A DNA stretch of 64,000 nucleotides from JAPKZH01 sp963715635 (GTDB lineage Bacteria > Acidobacteriota > Aminicenantia > Aminicenantales > UBA4085), in NCBI GenBank assembly GCA_963715635.1, contig OY970261.1, forward strand, positions 1,178,001-1,242,000. Direction: 5' to 3'. Positions within the stretch are counted from its first letter, which is position 1. The number at the start of each line of letters is the position of its first letter. The position numbers and the translations under genes were made by a program. Positions 8,258-16,499 of this stretch are shown one piece after another. A model generated the notes under the pieces. That model had not been told where the DNA came from. It ran no database searches and worked only from the letters and a program-made list of their open reading frames with translations.

Positions 8258-9091
8258 TTAAAAATGCGATCGGCAGCTGCTCCGGCGCAGCGGGTCCACT
8301 TCTTCGGGATTGTAGGTCTTGCGCCGCGCCAGGAATTCCTCCCAATCGATCTCATGGCCGTCAAAATCGGGGCCATCGACGCAGGCGAACTTCGTTTTTC
8401 CCCCGACCGACAGCCTGCAGACCCCGCACATTCCCGTCCCGTCGATCATAATCGGGTTCATATTGACGATGGTTTTCCAGGCCAAGGGCTTCGTCACCGT
8501 GGACACCTGCATCATTTGGAACGTGCAGCCGTTGACAATGACCCGGTCGGGGATGATCCCGGCCCGCTGCATCATCTCGGGGATTTTGTCGACATGTCCC
8601 TTCCGGCCCTTGGTCCCATCCCTTGTGATGACGAACAGTTGATCGGAAACTTTGGCCAATTTGTCTTCCCAGTAAAGGAGAAACGAGCTCCGGGCTTCGA
8701 TCAGAGTGTAAACCTTATTCCCGGCCTCTTTCAGGGCCCTGGCGATTGGGTAGATGGACCCGATCCCGTAACATCCTCCGACACAAAGGACGGAGCCGAA
8801 TTTTTCGATCACGGTTTCCTTGCCCAGCGGGCCGACGCATGTCGGAATGGAATCACCTGGTTTCAGCCGGGCCAGCATTGCCGTGGAACCTCCCACCTGC
8901 ATAAAGATCGTCGTCACGGTGCTGGCCTTTCGGTCCCAGTCGGCCACGGAGAGGGGGATGCGCTCACCGTATTGATCGGGCCTGACGATAATGAAATTGC
9001 CGGGTTTCACAGATTCGGCGACGGCCGGCGCCTCGACAGTGAATTCGTGCAAATTGGGAACGATCATCCGTCGCTCAATGATTTTATACAT
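8258..9091 (-). CDS. nfnA: NfnA/SudB-like ferredoxin-NADP+ reductase subunit (FAD, [2Fe-2S])
   Basis: A 277-residue flavoprotein of the dihydroorotate dehydrogenase electron-transfer-subunit / ferredoxin-NADP reductase family. It has an FAD-binding segment ERIPLSVADWD, the nucleotide-binding motif GGCYGIGSIYPIARAL, and a C-terminal [2Fe-2S] motif GTGMCGVCRLSVGG followed by KFACVDGPDFDGHEIDW. This tail is the signature that separates NfnA/SudB from PyrK. The ATG at 9091 follows directly on the stop of the NuoG-like gene with no gap, and nfnB begins 39 nt after its stop. In NfnAB, this subunit binds NAD(H), and the NfnB FAD is the bifurcation site. Here the pair stands in one operon with NuoEFG-like subunits, which suggests either a larger composite complex or coordinated expression of two complexes. 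Sulfide dehydrogenase (SudAB) cannot be excluded by sequence alone. Confidence 0.9.
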   Translation of the reverse strand: MYKIIERRMIVPNLHEFTVEAPAVAESVKPGNFIIVRPDQYGERIPLSVADWDRKASTVTTIFMQVGGSTAMLARLKPGDSIPTCVGPLGKETVIEKFGSVLCVGGCYGIGSIYPIARALKEAGNKVYTLIEARSSFLLYWEDKLAKVSDQLFVITRDGTKGRKGHVDKIPEMMQRAGIIPDRVIVNGCTFQMMQVSTVTKPLAWKTIVNMNPIMIDGTGMCGVCRLSVGGKTKFACVDGPDFDGHEIDWEEFLARRKTYNPEEVDPLRRSSCRSHF

Positions 9092-11596
9092 TCACATCCT
9101 CGCTAGGGTCACCCGGATCGGGTTCTGTTTGAGCATATAAAGCGGCCGCAGCTCCCGCCGATGTTTTAGGCCGCCAAACACAACCGGCCGCGTGTAGTAT
9201 ATGACGCCCTTGGGACATTCGTTGTCGGATTTGACCGCCGCGGGCACGCTGATTTTTCCGTTATCGAAAGAGAGCGTCACCCGGTCGCCATTCTTAATGC
9301 CGAGCGCTCCGAAATCGTCCGGATGCATCCGAAATCCTTCTTCAAGCGCAAGCTCGCCCAGCCCGCCGACTTTCGAAGAGATATCGATCCCTCGATGGCG
9401 GTAACCGGCCGGTTCCGCCACCAACAGAAAATTGCCCGTCCCTCTATTTCCTTCGTAGGGTTTTTCGATTTCGAGATGATCGACCGCATTCATCCGCCGC
9501 GGCCTTCGGTCAATTCCCGCCGGAAAATTCGGAACCGCTTTCTGAATATCTTTTTGGACGTCCTGAATCGATTGATAATTCATCGAAGCGCTCTGGAGCG
9601 GGTTGGCCAGATCGGAAAAAATCCGCCAATCGGGACGCATCATCCCGGTCACCGCGCCTTCCGGCAGGTGTTCGATCTGGACGACTTCTTGGACCCTGCC
9701 TTCAATATTGATCAATGTGCCGCCGCTCTCCGCGAACGTGGCAGCGGGCAGAAACGCATCGACTTTGAAGGGAGGGAGATAGGTGTCCTGGACGATCACG
9801 AAATCACAGTCCGGCCTCTCAAAATAGGGAATATCGCCGACCAGATAGATCACTTTTGGACGCTTGGAACCGTTTATGATATCGGCCAAACCCAGACCCC
9901 GGCCGTCTCTTGACGCAGCCCCCGGGCCGATCTCCGGGAAGACTCCCATTTCCAGCGTGCCGCGGGCATTGGCTCCGAAATAGAGGGGGATGAAATTGAT
10001 GTTGTTCCGCTCAGCCAGCGTCATCAGACCGGATGCGAGGGCTTCGCCATTTCCATAATGAAATACCCGAGGGCCGATAATGACCGTCAATTGCTTTGCG
10101 GAAGCCAGGATTTCGAGAGACTTTTCCAATACTTGAAGATCGACCGATGTCTCTTTGGCCGCCGCGGCAGTGTCGGTTTTCCTGCCGGCAAGATGGTCCG
10201 CAAAAAATTTCAAAATGTGCCCTTCTTGACCCGGCGTTGGACGCAGCCAATGGTCCGTGTAGCGCGCCAAATTGCTGTCGAGGGGATCGATCGTCACCAG
10301 TGTGGCGCCCAGGTCGAGAGCCTTTCGGACTTTCGTGCCCACCACCGAGAAATTGAACCGGCTGTCGAGGCCGACGGCAAGAATGACGTCCGCTTTAGCG
10401 ATGTCCTTAATAGAAATGGGCAAAGAGAAAAGCCTGGACCAGAGAGCCAATCCTCCCGCGAGTTCCATTCGTGCGGTCGAGTCAATAGCATTGGACCCTA
10501 AGCCATCCCGGACAAACTTTTGGGCCGCAAAAAGGCTCTCATTTGTCAGGTCCGGCGAGACCAGCATTGCGAATTCATCGGGTCGAATCCCCTTGAGCTC
10601 AGCGGCGACTTTTTCCAAGGCTTCTTGCCAGGAGACTTCCCGGAAATAGTTGCCTTTCTGGAGCATCGGTTTTTTCGCCCTCTCGAAGTGATGGGTCACT
10701 TCCGGCATGCAGAACCGGCCCTTCACGCACAATTGCCCGTCGTTGATTTCTGGGTCCATATTAGCGTTGGCCTTGGAGAGCCGGCCGTTTTTATGATCGA
10801 GCTCGATCTGACAGCCGATTGCGCAGAACGGGCAGGTGGAGACATGGGACCCGTCGGGCTTTCCGTCCCACTTGGAGACTTTGTCGGCCAGGGCCCCCGT
10901 CGGGCAGACATCGACGCAGGCTCCGCAAAATTCGCAGCCCGCTTCGACATGGCTACGACCGAAGGCCGGGCCGATTTTGGCCCGAGGCCCGCGGTAAGTG
11001 AAGGCCAAAACGCTGGTGCCCCTGACTTCCTGGCACATGCGGACACAACGGCCGCAGAGAATGCAGATGTTATAGTCTCTGTCGTAAAAGGGATCGTCGT
11101 GCTCAGGCTCATAGCCATGGTAGTAGATGGGATAATCAATTTCCGTCACCCCGATCTTTTCGACCAGTTCCTGGAGCTCGCATTGGCTGTCATTAGGGCA
11201 ATACCGACAACCGGTCGTCACGCCGGCTTTCCGAATCGTTCCCTGATAATCTTTGCAGCCTTCCTTCTCCTCGCAGACCAAGCAGCTGGAGGGATGCTCG
11301 CTGAGGATCAGTTTCAAGATTTCTTTCCTCAATTCGCGGAGCATCGCCGTGTCCGTCAAGACTTTCATCCCGTCCTGAGCGACGGCATTGCAGGACAGCG
11401 GGTAACCGCGCATCCCTTCGATTTCCACCATGCACAGCCGGCAGCCGCCAAAGGGCGAAAGGTCTTTGTGGGAACAGAGAGAAGGGATATAGATGCCGTT
11501 CAGCTCGGCGGCTCGATGGACGGTGACGCCTTCCGGAAAGGTGACCTTTTGGTGGTTGATCTCCATGGTCAGAGTTCGCGGTTCTGTTCGGGCCAT
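9092..11596 (-). CDS. NuoG-like / formate-dehydrogenase-like Fe-S protein
   Basis: An 834-residue multi-cluster protein. Domains in order are a [2Fe-2S] ferredoxin (CSHKDLSPFGGCRLC), the NuoG His-Cys motif SEHPSSCLVCEEKEGC, an extra Cys segment (CRYCPNDSQC), a 2x[4Fe-4S] ferredoxin (CILCGRCVRMC and CEFCGACVDVCP), a molybdopterin-type Fe4S4 motif (CPFCAIGC), and a molybdopterin-oxidoreductase fold to about residue 830. In catalytic formate dehydrogenases a Cys or Sec ligates the metal; I see no such residue at the expected place (IDSTARMELAGG), so the pterin site is probably non-catalytic, as in NuoG. The start ATG at 11596 follows AAGG. It probably wires NuoF to downstream acceptors in the cytoplasm. 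A related arrangement is seen in bifurcating HydABC-type complexes, where the equivalent large subunit carries an H-cluster; this one does not. Confidence 0.9.
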   Translation of the reverse strand: MARTEPRTLTMEINHQKVTFPEGVTVHRAAELNGIYIPSLCSHKDLSPFGGCRLCMVEIEGMRGYPLSCNAVAQDGMKVLTDTAMLRELRKEILKLILSEHPSSCLVCEEKEGCKDYQGTIRKAGVTTGCRYCPNDSQCELQELVEKIGVTEIDYPIYYHGYEPEHDDPFYDRDYNICILCGRCVRMCQEVRGTSVLAFTYRGPRAKIGPAFGRSHVEAGCEFCGACVDVCPTGALADKVSKWDGKPDGSHVSTCPFCAIGCQIELDHKNGRLSKANANMDPEINDGQLCVKGRFCMPEVTHHFERAKKPMLQKGNYFREVSWQEALEKVAAELKGIRPDEFAMLVSPDLTNESLFAAQKFVRDGLGSNAIDSTARMELAGGLALWSRLFSLPISIKDIAKADVILAVGLDSRFNFSVVGTKVRKALDLGATLVTIDPLDSNLARYTDHWLRPTPGQEGHILKFFADHLAGRKTDTAAAAKETSVDLQVLEKSLEILASAKQLTVIIGPRVFHYGNGEALASGLMTLAERNNINFIPLYFGANARGTLEMGVFPEIGPGAASRDGRGLGLADIINGSKRPKVIYLVGDIPYFERPDCDFVIVQDTYLPPFKVDAFLPAATFAESGGTLINIEGRVQEVVQIEHLPEGAVTGMMRPDWRIFSDLANPLQSASMNYQSIQDVQKDIQKAVPNFPAGIDRRPRRMNAVDHLEIEKPYEGNRGTGNFLLVAEPAGYRHRGIDISSKVGGLGELALEEGFRMHPDDFGALGIKNGDRVTLSFDNGKISVPAAVKSDNECPKGVIYYTRPVVFGGLKHRRELRPLYMLKQNPIRVTLARM

Positions 11597-11672
11597 GCTC
11601 TTACCTTAGGTGTTTTCCTTTTGAGAGCGGGCTAACATTTCTGTCCAACATATCTCTCCGATGTCAAAACAT

Positions 11673-13544
11673 CTATGATTCGATGACGATGGCGTCTCCG
11701 GCGATGGCGTCAAATCGGCAGATTTCATAGCAAGAACGGCACTTGATGCATTTCGATTGATCGAGATTGTGAGGCTCGGACCTCGGGCCGCTGATGGCGC
11801 CGGTCGGGCAAACCTTCACGCAGCGCTGGCAGCCCGTGCACTTGCCGGGAATGACCCGGTAGATGACGAGGTTCTTGCAGGTCACGGCTGGACATCGCTT
11901 ATCCTTGACGTGGGAAATGAATTCGGGCCGGAAATATTTGAGGGTTGACAGGGCCGGATTGGGCGCTGTTGCGCCCAATTGGCACAGTGACCCGTTTTTA
12001 ACGATATAAGCAAGCTTTTCCAGCTTGTCCAGGTCGGAAAGCTCTGCCTTGCCGTCGCATATTTTTTCCAGAATCTCCACCATGTGCCGAGTTCCGATGC
12101 GGCACGGGACGCACTTGCCGCACGACTCCTTTTGGGTGAAGGACATAAAATATTTGGCCATGTCGACGATACACGTGTCCGAATCGACAACGATGAGGCC
12201 TCCGGAACCCATGATCGCGCCCGCTTCAGCCAAATGTTCGTAATCGATGGGCAAGTCCAAAAATTCCGCGGATAGACATCCTCCGGAAGGGCCCCCGCTC
12301 TGAACGGCTTTAAATGGCTTCTGGGTTCCGCCGCCGATGTCGAAAATCACTTCCCGAAGCTTGATGCCGAGCGGGACCTCGATCAGCCCCGTCCGCCTGA
12401 CCTTGCCCACCAAGGAGAATGTCTTGGTGCCTTTGCTCGTCTCCGTCCCGAAGCCGGCATACCATTCGGCTCCGTTACGGAGGATGTTGGGAAGCGTCCC
12501 CAGCGTTTCAACATTATTGATGATCGTGGGTTTCCCGTGGAGGCCCGCGACGGCAGGGAAGGGGGGACGCGTCCGGGCCATGCCGCGTTTTCCTTCGATG
12601 GAGGCAATCAACGCCGTCTCTTCTCCGCAGACAAAGGCGCCGGCGCCTTCCTTGATTTTTATATCGAAGCTTAATTCGGATCCAAGAATGGAATTGCCGA
12701 GAAGGCCCAGCTCGCGCATCTGCGCTATCGCTTTTTTCAAGCGCTTAATCGCCAGCGGATACTCGGCGCGGATGTAAACATATCCCTGAGAAGCGCCGAT
12801 CGTATAGGCGGCGATGAGCATCCCTTCCAATACGGCATGGGGATCGCCTTCGATCAGGGAGCGGTTCATGAACGCGCCCGGGTCGCCCTCATCGGCATTG
12901 CAGATGAGGTAGCGCTGGTCGCTTTCCGTTTTCCGGCATATCTCCCATTTTCGCCATGTCGGAAAGCCCGCGCCCCCTCGTCCTCGAATGCCGGAGCGCT
13001 TGACGATATCTAGGACGTCCATCCAGGTCATGGAAAGACATTTTTCAAAGCCTTTATAGCCATCGCGGGCCAGGTAGTGGTCGATATCGTCGGGATCGAT
13101 CATGCCGCAGTTGCGGAGCACGATCCGGACTTGCGGCTTCAGCATGGGCATATCGAAAAAGCGGGGAATTCCATCGAGATCGCCGTTGCCGAAATGCCCG
13201 GCCAGGTGGTTCGTCGGGATTTCCCCTTTTTCGAAGAATGACTCGAGGATGAGCATCGCATCCTTGGGCGTGACATTCGCATAGCTGATGCGCGGTTTTC
13301 CGGGCATCTGAACATCCATCAGGGGCTCTAAGTAGCACGGCCCGATGCATCCCACTTGAACGATCCGGGCGTTTAGCGCCTTATTTTTCAGATACCGTTC
13401 AACGGAGTCCCGAGTGTCTGCCGCGCCGGCCGCTAACCCGCAGGATGCGGCGCCGATATAAATAAACGGCAGGGGGCTTTTCTGGAGTTCTTCCCACTTG
13501 GCGACCGCGTCGGTGCGGCGGCGATCAATCGTGTTTTTGCTCAT
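11673..13544 (-). CDS. NuoF/HydB-like NADH-binding flavoprotein subunit
   Basis: A 623-residue protein of the HydB/NuoF type. The N-terminal thioredoxin-like [2Fe-2S] domain (residues about 20-110; SCGLAAGAAD and GCIGPCYLEP) precedes the FMN/NADH domain with RGRGGAGFPTWRKWE, NADEGDPGAFMNRS and SGGPSGGCL. A [4Fe-4S] site follows (ESCGKCVPCRIGT with a later Cys), then a C-terminal 2x[4Fe-4S] ferredoxin (CTGCQRCVKVCP and CIKCRSCYEIC). The extra N- and C-terminal domains and the length match bifurcating HydB-type subunits rather than the roughly 430-residue complex I NuoF. The ATG at 13544 overlaps the nuoE-like gene by 20 nt and has AGAGG at a 7-nt spacer. It oxidises or reduces NAD(H) at FMN and passes electrons through the Fe-S clusters to the NuoG-like subunit. 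Confidence 0.93.
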   Translation of the reverse strand: MSKNTIDRRRTDAVAKWEELQKSPLPFIYIGAASCGLAAGAADTRDSVERYLKNKALNARIVQVGCIGPCYLEPLMDVQMPGKPRISYANVTPKDAMLILESFFEKGEIPTNHLAGHFGNGDLDGIPRFFDMPMLKPQVRIVLRNCGMIDPDDIDHYLARDGYKGFEKCLSMTWMDVLDIVKRSGIRGRGGAGFPTWRKWEICRKTESDQRYLICNADEGDPGAFMNRSLIEGDPHAVLEGMLIAAYTIGASQGYVYIRAEYPLAIKRLKKAIAQMRELGLLGNSILGSELSFDIKIKEGAGAFVCGEETALIASIEGKRGMARTRPPFPAVAGLHGKPTIINNVETLGTLPNILRNGAEWYAGFGTETSKGTKTFSLVGKVRRTGLIEVPLGIKLREVIFDIGGGTQKPFKAVQSGGPSGGCLSAEFLDLPIDYEHLAEAGAIMGSGGLIVVDSDTCIVDMAKYFMSFTQKESCGKCVPCRIGTRHMVEILEKICDGKAELSDLDKLEKLAYIVKNGSLCQLGATAPNPALSTLKYFRPEFISHVKDKRCPAVTCKNLVIYRVIPGKCTGCQRCVKVCPTGAISGPRSEPHNLDQSKCIKCRSCYEICRFDAIAGDAIVIES

Positions 13545-13983
13545 CCAGAAGCCTCTGTATTTTTAGGACAGACATTTGACTGTGGATTTTCTCGTCCCAG
13601 GCCACAACGGGAGCCAGGGCGCAGCATCCCAAACAGGCCACACGCTCAAGGTCATATTTCCCATCCGCCGTCGTTTCCCCGGTTCCGATGCCGAGACGCT
13701 GTTTGGTTGTCGCCAGGATCTGTTCACCGCCTCTCACATGGCAGGCGGTTCCCAGACAGATCTTGATATGGTGCTCGCCCGGCGGGTGAAATCGGAATTG
13801 GGCGTAAAATGTGGCGACGCCATAGATTTCATTCTCGGACACCTTGATCCATCGGGAGATGTTTCGGATGGCTTCCGGATGCAGGTAGCCGTAGAGCTCT
13901 TGGGCTTTTTGGAGGATGGGGATCAAGTCGCCCCGTTCTCCCTTGAATTCCTGTCTGATTGCGGAAAATCCACCGTCGGCCAT
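13525..13983 (-). CDS. NuoE/HydC-like thioredoxin-fold [2Fe-2S] subunit
   Basis: A 152-residue subunit of NADH-oxidising complexes. The four [2Fe-2S] ligands are visible: Cys in CLGTAC (two, spaced C-x4-C) and in CLGCC (first and fourth residues of C-x3-C). The N-terminal helical part has the family segment ELYGYLHPEAIRNISRW and VYGVATFYAQF-like residues. It overlaps the NuoF-like gene, the usual arrangement for tightly associated NuoEF or HydCB subunits. The ATG at 13983 is preceded by a GGGAAG sequence. It acts in the cytoplasm beside the FMN subunit; in HydABC and Nfn-like StnABC complexes the equivalent subunit is required for bifurcation. Confidence 0.93.
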   Translation of the reverse strand: MADGGFSAIRQEFKGERGDLIPILQKAQELYGYLHPEAIRNISRWIKVSENEIYGVATFYAQFRFHPPGEHHIKICLGTACHVRGGEQILATTKQRLGIGTGETTADGKYDLERVACLGCCALAPVVAWDEKIHSQMSVLKIQRLLDEQKHD

Positions 13984-14088
13984 GGGATCACTTCCCTCAG
14001 CAAAATCAATTCTTCATAAAGAATAATAACTGCCGGCGGTTTCCCGCTTTTTATAAAAATAAAATCAAAGAATGATGAAGGCCAATCT

Positions 14089-14415
14089 TCACCGGACGCC
14101 GCTCTCGTAGAGTTTCTTGGCCAGCGTCCAGGTGTCGCCATCAAATCCCAGCAATCGTATTCCGGCTTTGCTGGCCAGTGCGACCACATCTTCGGCCGGC
14201 GTCTTGCCCCGGGAAAACACAACGGCGGCGACATCGACCAGGTTGGCCGCGGCGATGAGGTTCTTGTGCGTCTGCAGGGTCACCAACAGGTTTCCCTCTT
14301 TAATGCCGATGATGTCGCTGACCATATCGGAGATATAGACGCCCTTGATTTCTTTGTCAGCAGCCTCATTGAATGGCTTGAGGCCTGTCTTTTCTACAAC
14401 TTCGGAAACTTTCAT
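14089..14415 (-). CDS. DRTGG-domain protein (first of two in the cluster)
   Basis: A 108-residue soluble protein similar in fold to the DRTGG protein at 6456-6800, sharing the plan of an N-terminal VSEVVEKTGLK segment, KEIKGVYISDMVSDIIG, and AAVVFSRGKTPAEDVVALA. It is preceded by AAGGAAAGG before the ATG at 14415. Proteins of this size occur next to NuoE/HydC genes and HATPases in many anaerobes; their molecular function is not established. It lies 25 nt after the Cys-rich gene and 105 nt before nuoE-like. Having two diverged copies bracketing the redox genes suggests that the copies bind different ligands or partners, which is inference. Confidence 0.78.
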   Translation of the reverse strand: MKVSEVVEKTGLKPFNEAADKEIKGVYISDMVSDIIGIKEGNLLVTLQTHKNLIAAANLVDVAAVVFSRGKTPAEDVVALASKAGIRLLGFDGDTWTLAKKLYESGVR

Positions 14416-14440
14416 TTTTTACCTTTCCTTTTTCGAGTCC

Positions 14441-14983
14441 TTAATACATTTCCGTCAAGCCGACATCCGCGAGCACGATTCCTTGGCAGGTATCGACGGA
14501 CTTGCGCAAGGAGCAGGGGACAACCAGAATCTTTTTGGCGGGATCCTCGATCCCGGAATTAAAATATTCGTTCAAGGCGCGGATGCCCTCTTTCGTGATG
14601 CACTTGCCGGTGGCATGAGACGTATTGGCGCAAAGGGCCACGTAGACCCATGTCTTTCGATCTTTTTGCTGGGAGCCGGCCTGATAAACGCCGCACTCGG
14701 GATTGCATCTCATGCACAACATCGTGGCCATGACTTCTTTCAAAGGAACTTCTTTCGAACATTTCTCGCATCGGAGGTCGAATTTCGAGGCCTGATAGTC
14801 TGCCAGATGGCTCCAGAAATGCTCTCCCTCTTGATAGTCATCGATGGGCGGGACCGGCTCGTCGGAAAAAAATGAGATCCTGTTTCGGCAGTGGAAGCAG
14901 CCTTCAATGACCAGGTATCCGCTGCGAAGGTCGGTCATGGCCCATTTGTGATGACAGGCCGCTTTGGTCTTGGTTGCAGTCAT
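14441..14983 (-). CDS. Cys-rich protein of unknown function heading the redox operon
   Basis: A 180-residue protein that I cannot assign to a known enzyme. It is rich in paired Cys: EGCFHCRNRIS, LRCEKCSKEV, LCMRCNPECG, plus further single Cys near AHH-like and ALCANTSHATGKC segments. These look like zinc-ribbon or Fe-S sites. There is no signal peptide or transmembrane stretch, so it is probably cytoplasmic. The ATG at 14983 lacks a clear Shine-Dalgarno, but a good promoter lies just upstream at 15002-15030, so it is the first gene of the cluster that leads through DRTGG and NuoEFG-like genes. Its position suggests a regulator, a cluster-assembly helper or an accessory electron carrier. An ATG 15 codons further in is an alternative start that would drop the first HisHis segment. 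Confidence 0.7.
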   Translation of the reverse strand: MTATKTKAACHHKWAMTDLRSGYLVIEGCFHCRNRISFFSDEPVPPIDDYQEGEHFWSHLADYQASKFDLRCEKCSKEVPLKEVMATMLCMRCNPECGVYQAGSQQKDRKTWVYVALCANTSHATGKCITKEGIRALNEYFNSGIEDPAKKILVVPCSLRKSVDTCQGIVLADVGLTEMY

Positions 14984-15001
14984 GGCAATTTAAGGATTCA
15001 T

Positions 15002-15030
15002 TATATACCAAAAAAAATCGTCGATGGCAA
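15002..15030 (-). promoter_or_regulatory. Promoter of the redox operon
   Basis: On the minus strand TTGCCA (15030-15025) and TATATA (15007-15002) are separated by 17 nt and lie about 20 nt upstream of the ATG at 14983. It diverges from the permease promoter at 15086-15114, so the gap between the two is a shared control region of about 55 nt. Confidence 0.55.
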
Positions 15031-15085
15031 CTCTTAAGAATCTCTCCGTCATTGAATTGCGCAACGGGTAGGTTTAACCGCAAAA

Positions 15086-15114
15086 TTGACAGCCATTTTC
15101 CATTCTGTTATATT
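15086..15114 (+). promoter_or_regulatory. Promoter of the FtsX-type permease gene
   Basis: A consensus TTGACA (15086-15091) is followed after exactly 17 nt by TATATT (15109-15114), giving a leader of about 55 nt before the ATG at 15176. Confidence 0.6.
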
Positions 15115-15175
15115 ATTCCGTTTTATATTGAATATTCGGTTAATCAAGGAAGTCGCTGTGACAAAGGCTTGAACG

Positions 15176-16405
15176 ATGAACATCTTCAGAATACTTAGGG
15201 TTTCGATGCGAGCATTAGGCCGGAACAAGATGCGAACATTTCTGACGGCCTTGGGGATCATCATCGGCGTCGGCTCGGTGATCGCCATGGTCAGCATCGG
15301 AACAGGGGCCAAGATCGGCATCCAGGAACGATTCGACAGCATGGGGACGAATCTTCTTGTCGTCCGTCCCGGGAGCATGAATCTTAGAGGAGTCAGAACC
15401 GGTTTTGGCTTCAGAAATACCCTGAAATTCGATGATGTTGACGCCATCGAGAAGTATTGTCCTTCAGTCCAAGCCACTTCTCCAAATGTCAACACGAACT
15501 CCCAGATCGTTAACGGGAACAAAAATTGGAGGACTCAGATCCAGGGCGTCGGTGAACAATATCCCATGATCCGGAGATGGGAGATGGAGCGAGGGTCATT
15601 CTTCGATGAAGAGATGGTCCAATCCGGCGCCAAGGTTTGTGTTCTGGGCGTCGAGGTCCAGAGAAACCTTTTTGATGAGGGCGAAGACCCCATTGGAAAG
15701 GTTATCCGCATCAGACGGGTTCCGTTCACGGTCATCGGAATCTTAAAATCCAAGGGTGAAACCGGCGGGTTCGGCAGCCGGGACGATCTCGTCTGCGTCC
15801 CTTATACTACGGCCTCCAAGCGATTGGTACGATATACGTATATCCAATCGATCGATATTTCGGCCGTCTCGGCCGATCGGATGGCGAATGCCCAGCAGGA
15901 AATCGAGGTTCTCCTCCGCGACCGGCACAACATCCCGCCGGGTGGCGACGACGATTTCAATGTCCGTAACCTGGCAGAAATCGCGGAAAGCATGGAAAGC
16001 GCCATGGGCGTCCTGCAGCTTCTTCTTGGAAGCATCGCCGCGATTTCGCTTCTCGTCGGCGGGATCGGGATCATGAACATCATGTTAGTTTCCGTGTCGG
16101 AGCGGATCCGGGAGATTGGAATCCGGATGTCGATCGGCGCCAGGGAAGTCGATATCCTCGTTCAATTCCTGGCCGAAGCACTGGTCCTGAGTCTTATCGG
16201 CGGTTTTATGGGAGTCGGATTAGGAATAGGCATGTCCAAGCTGTTGAAGTACATTCCGATCTTTGCCCGAATCCACACGGTCGTGTCTTACGCTTCTATT
16301 CTTATGTCTTTCCTTTTCGCCGTTTCCATCGGGATATTTTTTGGCTTTTACCCGGCCCGCAGGGCATCCAAGCTCGACCCGATCGAAGCCCTGCGTTACG
16401 AGTAA
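15176..16405 (+). CDS. MacB/FtsX-type ABC transporter permease
   Basis: A 409-residue permease with the MacB topology. One N-terminal transmembrane helix lies near residues 20-42 (FLTALGIIIGVGSVIAMVSI), followed by a periplasmic MacB_PCD core to about residue 270, then three C-terminal helices in the FtsX domain (LLLGSIAAISLLVGGIGIMN, LSLIGGFMGVGLGIG and the last before ARRASKLDPIEALRYE). The end motif with PARRA, LDP and EALRYE is diagnostic. Proteins of this class do not transport substrate across the inner membrane; they use ATP hydrolysis to move periplasmic substrates or lipoproteins. The ATPase and membrane-fusion partners are not adjacent: the next gene is convergent and the upstream one divergent. 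It has its own promoter and AAAGG ahead of the ATG. Confidence 0.9.
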   Translation: MNIFRILRVSMRALGRNKMRTFLTALGIIIGVGSVIAMVSIGTGAKIGIQERFDSMGTNLLVVRPGSMNLRGVRTGFGFRNTLKFDDVDAIEKYCPSVQATSPNVNTNSQIVNGNKNWRTQIQGVGEQYPMIRRWEMERGSFFDEEMVQSGAKVCVLGVEVQRNLFDEGEDPIGKVIRIRRVPFTVIGILKSKGETGGFGSRDDLVCVPYTTASKRLVRYTYIQSIDISAVSADRMANAQQEIEVLLRDRHNIPPGGDDDFNVRNLAEIAESMESAMGVLQLLLGSIAAISLLVGGIGIMNIMLVSVSERIREIGIRMSIGAREVDILVQFLAEALVLSLIGGFMGVGLGIGMSKLLKYIPIFARIHTVVSYASILMSFLFAVSIGIFFGFYPARRASKLDPIEALRYE

Positions 16406-16414
16406 AGAAAATCC

Positions 16415-16494
16415 GGGGTCAAAGCTACTCATTACGCACAGGTCACCAGAGGATTTTTGCGCAATGAGTAGCTTTGGCCCCTCCCCTTGACCCC
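16415..16494 (+). repeat. Palindromic intergenic element, copy 1 (GGGGTCAA...TTGACCCC)
   Basis: The outer 8-nt arms GGGGTCAA (16415-16422) and TTGACCCC (16487-16494) are perfect inverted repeats. Inside, CAAAGCTACTCATTACGC (16420-16437) pairs with GCGCAATGAGTAGCTTTG (16459-16476) with one mismatch. A related copy lies at 19192-19257. It sits between convergent genes and could form a strong hairpin, but has no T-run typical of a terminator. REP/MITE-like origin is inferred. Confidence 0.7.
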
Positions 16495-16499
16495 ACCCC

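Noticed and set aside
15176..16405. A complete MacAB transporter
   Set aside because: Only the permease is present; the flanking genes are a Cys-rich protein and an esterase on the other strand, with no ATPase or fusion protein.
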